Assembly: GCF_047238345.1 (NCBI RefSeq)
Contig: NZ_JBDFMQ010000001.1
Coordinates: forward strand, 1,240,001 to 1,304,000
Direction: 5' to 3'
DNA: 64,000 bases
Origin: Shouchella sp047238345
GTDB taxonomy: Bacteria > Bacillota > Bacilli > Bacillales > Bacillaceae_D
The notes beneath the pieces were generated by a model. That model was not told where the DNA came from. It ran no database searches and saw only the letters and a list, made by a program, of their open reading frames with translations. The translations under genes were made by a program, and so were the position numbers. This document shows, one piece after another, positions 60,081 through 64,000 of the stretch; the stretch's first letter is position 1, and every line of letters starts with the position of its first letter.

Positions 60081-61676
60081 ATGATTCGTACTTTTTCTAA
60101 TGAATATAGACATGAGAACGTAATGAAAATGACGGAAGGGCCGTTTGATTTACTCGTTATTGGTGGCGGAATTACAGGAGCAGGAATTGCGCTTGATGCC
60201 TCAATTCGTGGACTAAAGACGCTTTTAGTTGATCAGGAAGATTTCGCGTCAGGCGCATCAAGAAATTGGTCAAATCTTTTTCATACTGAAATTCAACATA
60301 TGAACCATTTAGATATGAAGGCATATAACGATATGTTTAAACAGAGAGCGATTTTAAAAGAAAACGCCCCGCATTTGGTGAAACAAATTGAACTTATTCT
60401 ACCTACATATAAAACAGGGCTTTTTACAAAATCGTTTCGTACAAAAATGCTGGATCGTTTAACCGAAATGGCCTTCAAAGAAAAACGCAAGCACCTAACA
60501 AAAAAAGAATTAATCAAACGGGAGCCGATGCTTTCTTTTAAACAGGGGAAACATGCGTTACTTTATAAAGAATTTCTTCTAGATGAGTCACGATTAGCGA
60601 TTGACCTCGTAAAAGAAGCTGTAAAAAGAGGACTTTTAGCGCTTAACTATATGAAGGTGGAGAGTTTTATCTATGAGAATGATAAAATAAGCGGGGCTCT
60701 TATTGTTGATCAAAATAAAAATGTTGTACATAAAGTGTTAACAAAACAAGTGGTGAATGCAACCGGTTCATTAGTTGACCAACTTCGAGTGCAAGACCGT
60801 TCATTGGATCATCTCGTAATTGACTACGTTGAAGATCACTTTATTAGCGTTAAACGAGAATATTTACCGATTCACCATGCGATCTATGTTGAAACAGACA
60901 AGAACCAGTTAATCAGTTTTGTTCCGTACCGAGGAACGGTAATCATCGGGACTCCTGTGAAAAAAGAGGAACGACAAACAATCATTCCTTTTCTCATCGA
61001 TGCTGTGAATCGTACGTTTGAGAAGATTCATTTGTCACAGGAGCAATTGGAAGGAAGCTGGGTCGTTAAACGTCCTTTCCCAATTGATAAAAAGAAAAAG
61101 CATCACGAATTTAAACGATTTGAATGCATTGAATCGTCATCAGGACTTTTATCTGTCACTTGCAGCCAACATACATTTTATCGGTCAATAGCCGAGCATG
61201 TTGTGAATCGAGTGTGCAAACAGCTGAAACCAAATGAAAGAAAAGTTTGTGAAACAGATACGGTGACAATTTCAGGCGGATATGTTGGTGGTATGGATGA
61301 TTTTCAACTGTATAAAGAGAAGCGTGCCGAAGAGGGAAAACAGTACGGGCTGACGATTGAGCAAGCAAATGAATTAATTGATCGCTATGGATCAAATATT
61401 GGACAGATTTATGCGCGAATTCGTACAAATGGGAAACAAGCAAAAATGTTTGGTATGAGTCCTTCTCTTTTTGCAGAACTTGTTTATTGTATTGAAGAAG
61501 AAGGCATTCTTAGCCCAGTTGACTTTTTTATTCAGCGAACAGGCTACCTTGTTGTTAATAAAGATTTCGTAGGCGCAATGAAAGAGCCAATTTTTCGATA
61601 CATGCGAGATCGACTGAATTGGACGGAAGAACAAGAACAGCGATTTCGAGAGAAGTTCCTGTACGCGATGACTTAA
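60081..61676 (+). CDS. Divergent GlpD-like FAD-dependent oxidoreductase
   Basis: The ATG at 60081 follows GGAGAGGG by 3-4 bases. The 531-residue protein has full GlpD length and an intact FAD-binding motif LLVIGGGITGAGIALDASIRG (about 24-44) with DQEDFASGAS. After this the usual HGGLRYL region is replaced by FHTEIQH (67-73), the substrate-site GGKLTxYR is SQHTFYR (362-368), and the arginine of the ITRD-like segment looks like Lys. These segments bind substrate phosphate and catalyse hydride transfer in GlpD. It may have another substrate or be inactive. It lies between sfsA and pgcA on the same strand, with no glpFK nearby. Confidence 0.8.
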   Translation: MIRTFSNEYRHENVMKMTEGPFDLLVIGGGITGAGIALDASIRGLKTLLVDQEDFASGASRNWSNLFHTEIQHMNHLDMKAYNDMFKQRAILKENAPHLVKQIELILPTYKTGLFTKSFRTKMLDRLTEMAFKEKRKHLTKKELIKREPMLSFKQGKHALLYKEFLLDESRLAIDLVKEAVKRGLLALNYMKVESFIYENDKISGALIVDQNKNVVHKVLTKQVVNATGSLVDQLRVQDRSLDHLVIDYVEDHFISVKREYLPIHHAIYVETDKNQLISFVPYRGTVIIGTPVKKEERQTIIPFLIDAVNRTFEKIHLSQEQLEGSWVVKRPFPIDKKKKHHEFKRFECIESSSGLLSVTCSQHTFYRSIAEHVVNRVCKQLKPNERKVCETDTVTISGGYVGGMDDFQLYKEKRAEEGKQYGLTIEQANELIDRYGSNIGQIYARIRTNGKQAKMFGMSPSLFAELVYCIEEEGILSPVDFFIQRTGYLVVNKDFVGAMKEPIFRYMRDRLNWTEEQEQRFREKFLYAMT

Positions 61677-61719
61677 GGTTATGATGTTTAGAAAAGACGT
61701 AATTTTTGGAGGAGAACAA

Positions 61720-63462
61720 GTGAATTATAAAGAGATCGCGACAAAATGGGAAAGTTTTTCAGCCTTAGAACCAGATTTAAGAGAAGCGCTGAATGAAATT
61801 CGAGATGATGAAAAAGCTTTAGAGGACGCGTTTTATACGACATTAGCATTTGGAACTGGTGGCATGAGGGGCATGATAGGACCTGGTCCAAATCGAATGA
61901 ATACGTATACGGTTCGAAAAGCAACGAGAGGTTTAGCGGAATTTATTGCAAAACGAGGAGAAGGCGCAAAGTCAAGAGGTGTTGTCATTGCATATGATTC
62001 AAGACATAAATCCGCAAAATTTGCTCATGAAGCTGCTTTAACCCTTGGTGCACAAGGAATAAAAGCGTATGTCTTTCATGATTTACGTCCGACACCAGAG
62101 CTTTCTTATGCAGTCCGTTATTTGCAAGCTGAAGCGGGGATCGTCATTACTGCTTCTCACAATCCGCCAGAATATAATGGGTTTAAAGTTTACGGCTCAG
62201 ATGGTGGACAATTTCCGCCTGCTCTTGCTGATGAGCTTGTTGATTGTGTGAATGAGATAGAAGATGAGCTAACAATTGAAGTCGGTGATGAGAGCCAATT
62301 GAAGGCGACACAATTGTATGAAGTCATCTCCTCAGAAGTAGATGATGCGTATAATGAAGAGCTTAAAAGCATTTTGTTGCAGAAAGATCTCATTAAAGAA
62401 GCTGGTGATCAGCTGAAAATTGTTTTCACTCCTTTACACGGAACAGCAAATATTCCAGTACGTAAAGTTCTAGAAGACGTAGGATTTAGTCAAGTAACAG
62501 TCGTACAAGAGCAAGAGTTACCTGATCCAAACTTTTCAACGGTACAATCGCCGAATCCCGAAGAACATGCCGCATTTAAAGAGGCTATCCGCTACGGAGA
62601 GCAAGAAGATGCAGATATTTTATTAGCAACTGATCCAGATGCAGACCGTGTTGGTCTCGCTGTGAAAAATGATTCAGGTGATTATGTTGTGTTAACAGGG
62701 AACCAAACAGGTGCATTAATGCTAGATTACTTAATTTCTGTTAAAGAAGAACAAGGGACGTTACCTGAGAACGGAATTGTATTAAAAACCATTGTAACTT
62801 CAGAAATTGGACGAGCTATTGCAGAACGTTATCAATTAACATCTTTAGATACGTTAACTGGCTTTAAATTTATTGGTGAAAAAATTGGAGAATATGAGCG
62901 GACAGGTGAATATCAATTTTTGTTTGGCTATGAAGAAAGCTATGGCTATTTAGTTGGGGATTTTGTCCGCGATAAAGATGCTGTTCAAGCTTGTTTATTT
63001 GCAGCAGAGCTCGCATTACACTATAAACAAAAAGGGCTCTCCGTTTATGAAGCGCTTCAGCAAGTATTTGAAAAATACGGGTATTACAAAGAAGATTTAA
63101 AGTCATTAACGCTTAAAGGAAAAGCAGGCGTAGAAAAAATCGCTTCAATTATGACTTCTTTGCGCAATAATCCGCCAACTAAGATCGCCGGAAGATTGAT
63201 AGAGAGTATTGAAGACTATGAGTCTGGAAAACGTTTCTCTCCATTGGAACAAAAAGAAATAGCAATTGATCTTCCGTCATCAAATGTCTTAAAGTATTTC
63301 TTGCAAGGCGAGGCGTGGTTCTGTGTAAGACCTTCTGGAACCGAGCCAAAAGTGAAGTTTTACTTTGGGGTTAAGGGAGAATCTTCAGAGGATAGTGCAG
63401 AATCGCTGCAACAGTTAAAAGAGGCCGTCATGTCTTATATGAAGCAGTATACAAACGAATAG
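61720..63462 (+). CDS. pgcA: Alpha-phosphoglucomutase
   Basis: The start GTG 61720 is 7 bases after TTGGAGGAG; the upstream ATG 61681 lacks a site. The 580-residue protein is a phosphohexomutase of PgcA length: GIVITASHNPPEYNGFKVYG (active-site Ser), the metal loop ATDPDADRVGLAV, FLFGYEESYGYLVGD and RPSGTEPKVKFYFGV (phosphate binding). It interconverts glucose-6- and glucose-1-phosphate, supplying UDP-glucose for teichoic acids and glycolipids. A terminator follows. Confidence 0.95.
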   Translation: MNYKEIATKWESFSALEPDLREALNEIRDDEKALEDAFYTTLAFGTGGMRGMIGPGPNRMNTYTVRKATRGLAEFIAKRGEGAKSRGVVIAYDSRHKSAKFAHEAALTLGAQGIKAYVFHDLRPTPELSYAVRYLQAEAGIVITASHNPPEYNGFKVYGSDGGQFPPALADELVDCVNEIEDELTIEVGDESQLKATQLYEVISSEVDDAYNEELKSILLQKDLIKEAGDQLKIVFTPLHGTANIPVRKVLEDVGFSQVTVVQEQELPDPNFSTVQSPNPEEHAAFKEAIRYGEQEDADILLATDPDADRVGLAVKNDSGDYVVLTGNQTGALMLDYLISVKEEQGTLPENGIVLKTIVTSEIGRAIAERYQLTSLDTLTGFKFIGEKIGEYERTGEYQFLFGYEESYGYLVGDFVRDKDAVQACLFAAELALHYKQKGLSVYEALQQVFEKYGYYKEDLKSLTLKGKAGVEKIASIMTSLRNNPPTKIAGRLIESIEDYESGKRFSPLEQKEIAIDLPSSNVLKYFLQGEAWFCVRPSGTEPKVKFYFGVKGESSEDSAESLQQLKEAVMSYMKQYTNE

Positions 63463-63497
63463 CTAGAAGAAAAAATAACAGAATCACGTTAAATCAA

Positions 63498-63538
63498 AAC
63501 CTTCATGAGTGAATAACCATCATTTATGAAGGTTTTTT
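63498..63538 (+). terminator. Terminator after pgcA
   Basis: AACCTTCAT (63498-63506) pairs with ATGAAGGTT (63526-63534), followed by T residues. Confidence 0.8.
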
Positions 63539-63690
63539 GCGGTCATTTTACGAATAAATGTTTCCACATTTAGTTTTGCCATTTAATCGTTGGAGAGTTG
63601 TTCAAAATAACTATTAGGCACGACGATTAGGGGAGAAAGCGAGTTATAAGACACCCGACAATTGTAATGACGTTGGGTCCGCGTCTTTTT
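63539..63690 (+). ncRNA. Possible small RNA or orphan leader ending in a terminator
   Basis: Between pgcA and spoVR lies a second terminator-like hairpin: AAGAC-ACCCGAC (63648-63659) pairs with GTTGGGT...GTCTT (63672-63687), followed by TTTTT. It is upstream of the predicted spoVR promoter, so it does not belong to that gene, and pgcA already has its own terminator. No ORF with a ribosome binding site is seen. A promoter could not be identified with confidence, so a small RNA is only a hypothesis. Confidence 0.3.
63648..63690 (+). terminator. Orphan terminator upstream of spoVR
   Basis: The hairpin has a 7-bp stem ACCCGAC/GTTGGGT extended by AAGAC/GTCTT across a small bulge (CCGC) and ends in five T residues. 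Confidence 0.65.
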
Positions 63691-63693
63691 GGT

Positions 63694-63722
63694 TCATTTT
63701 CTGAAGTCACCCTTCATAGAAT
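63694..63722 (+). promoter_or_regulatory. Candidate sigma-E promoter of spoVR
   Basis: TCATTTT (63694-63700) fits the sigma-E -35 pattern at 6 of 7 positions; after exactly 14 bases CATAGAAT (63715-63722) fits the -10 CATACAMT at 7 of 8. It is 24 bases before the GTG start of spoVR, as expected for a mother-cell gene. Confidence 0.65.
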
Positions 63723-63745
63723 GAATGAAAAGAGGGGGGACGACA

Positions 63746-64000
63746 GTGTCAACTAATTGGAGTGAGCTTGAGCGATCGATTGCTGAGATTACAGAGATTG
63801 CCACCGGCTTTGGACTAGATTTTTATGAAATGCGCTATGAAATTTGTCCTGCAGATATTATCTATACGTTTGGCGCGTACGGGATGCCAACTCGCTATAA
63901 TCATTGGTCTTATGGGAAGCAGTATCACCGAATGAAATTACAATATGATCTTGGGTTGAGTAAGATTTATGAACTTGTTATTAATTCAGATCCTTGTTAC
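63746..64000 (+). CDS. spoVR: SpoVR family protein, 3'-partial
   Basis: The start GTG 63746 follows AGAGGGGGGACG. The visible 85 residues (SELERSIAEITEIATGFGLDFYEMRYEICPADIIYTFGAYGMPTRYNHWSYGKQYHRMKLQYDLGLSKIYELVINSDPCY) are the characteristic N-terminus of SpoVR, which is needed for spore cortex formation in B. subtilis. The gene continues past the window. With prkA and yhbH it completes the conserved set known from E. coli as YeaG, YeaH and YcgB. Confidence 0.97.
   Translation, partial: MSTNWSELERSIAEITEIATGFGLDFYEMRYEICPADIIYTFGAYGMPTRYNHWSYGKQYHRMKLQYDLGLSKIYELVINSDPCY

Overview
The window reads as chromosome of a low-GC, endospore-forming Bacillaceae, most likely an alkaliphile close to Shouchella (Bacillus) clausii. 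The pointers are sporulation genes (prkA, yhbH, spoVR) with candidate sigma-E promoters, Bacillus-type ribosome binding sites, many GTG/TTG starts, a T-box leader, and a tandem SAM-I plus adenosylcobalamin riboswitch in front of metE, an arrangement first described in B. clausii. The species call is inference. No tRNA, rRNA, CRISPR array, insertion sequence or integrase was seen.

Region 1 (1-9.7 kb) is the late end of a siphovirus-type prophage or phage-tail element: a tape measure protein cut by the window edge and built of 22-residue half repeats, a distal tail protein, a 1653-residue modular tail/receptor-binding protein ending in a self-cleaving S74-type chaperone domain, a DUF1617-like protein, a small unknown, and an XhlA-like coiled-coil membrane protein. 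No endolysin follows it; ordinary chromosomal genes begin after a strong terminator.

Region 2 (9.8-25.8 kb) holds metabolic and transport genes: a LURP-one-like protein, a quinone oxidoreductase, a Zur-boxed zinc-binding lipoprotein, UgpQ, a methionine-rich lipoprotein, a UbiA/MenA-like prenyltransferase pair, a guanine-class riboswitch driving xpt and a purine permease, a SEC-C/YrvL-like pair, the tandem-riboswitch metE, and cstA with an unknown partner.

Region 3 (25.9-38.4 kb) has gabD, a five-gene ABC-transporter/GntR operon with a palindromic operator on its promoter, an M42 peptidase, a Dps with a sigma-B-like promoter, queG-ogt, an Amidase_6 protein, trmL and two small membrane peptides outside any long frame.

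Region 4 (38.4-51.4 kb) has a class A penicillin-binding protein, prkA and yhbH separated by a signal peptidase and a glyoxalase-fold gene, T-box-controlled proBA, a YitT protein, a large cytosolic beta-helix protein and a stress-type SDR.

Region 5 (51.5-64 kb) has the nagR / nagAB amino-sugar locus with its operator, a DUF418 membrane protein, nfsA, a fumarylacetoacetase-type hydrolase, a YhcX-type GNAT-nitrilase fusion, sfsA, an unusual GlpD-like protein lacking catalytic signatures, pgcA, and the start of spoVR behind an unexplained terminator hairpin.

The most unusual items are the degenerate GlpD paralogue, the signal-less beta-helix protein, the zinc-binding protein with an inserted beta module, the repeat-built tape measure protein, the possible small RNA before spoVR and two tiny membrane peptides. 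I did not find a locus that I could defend as a wholly new multi-gene system.
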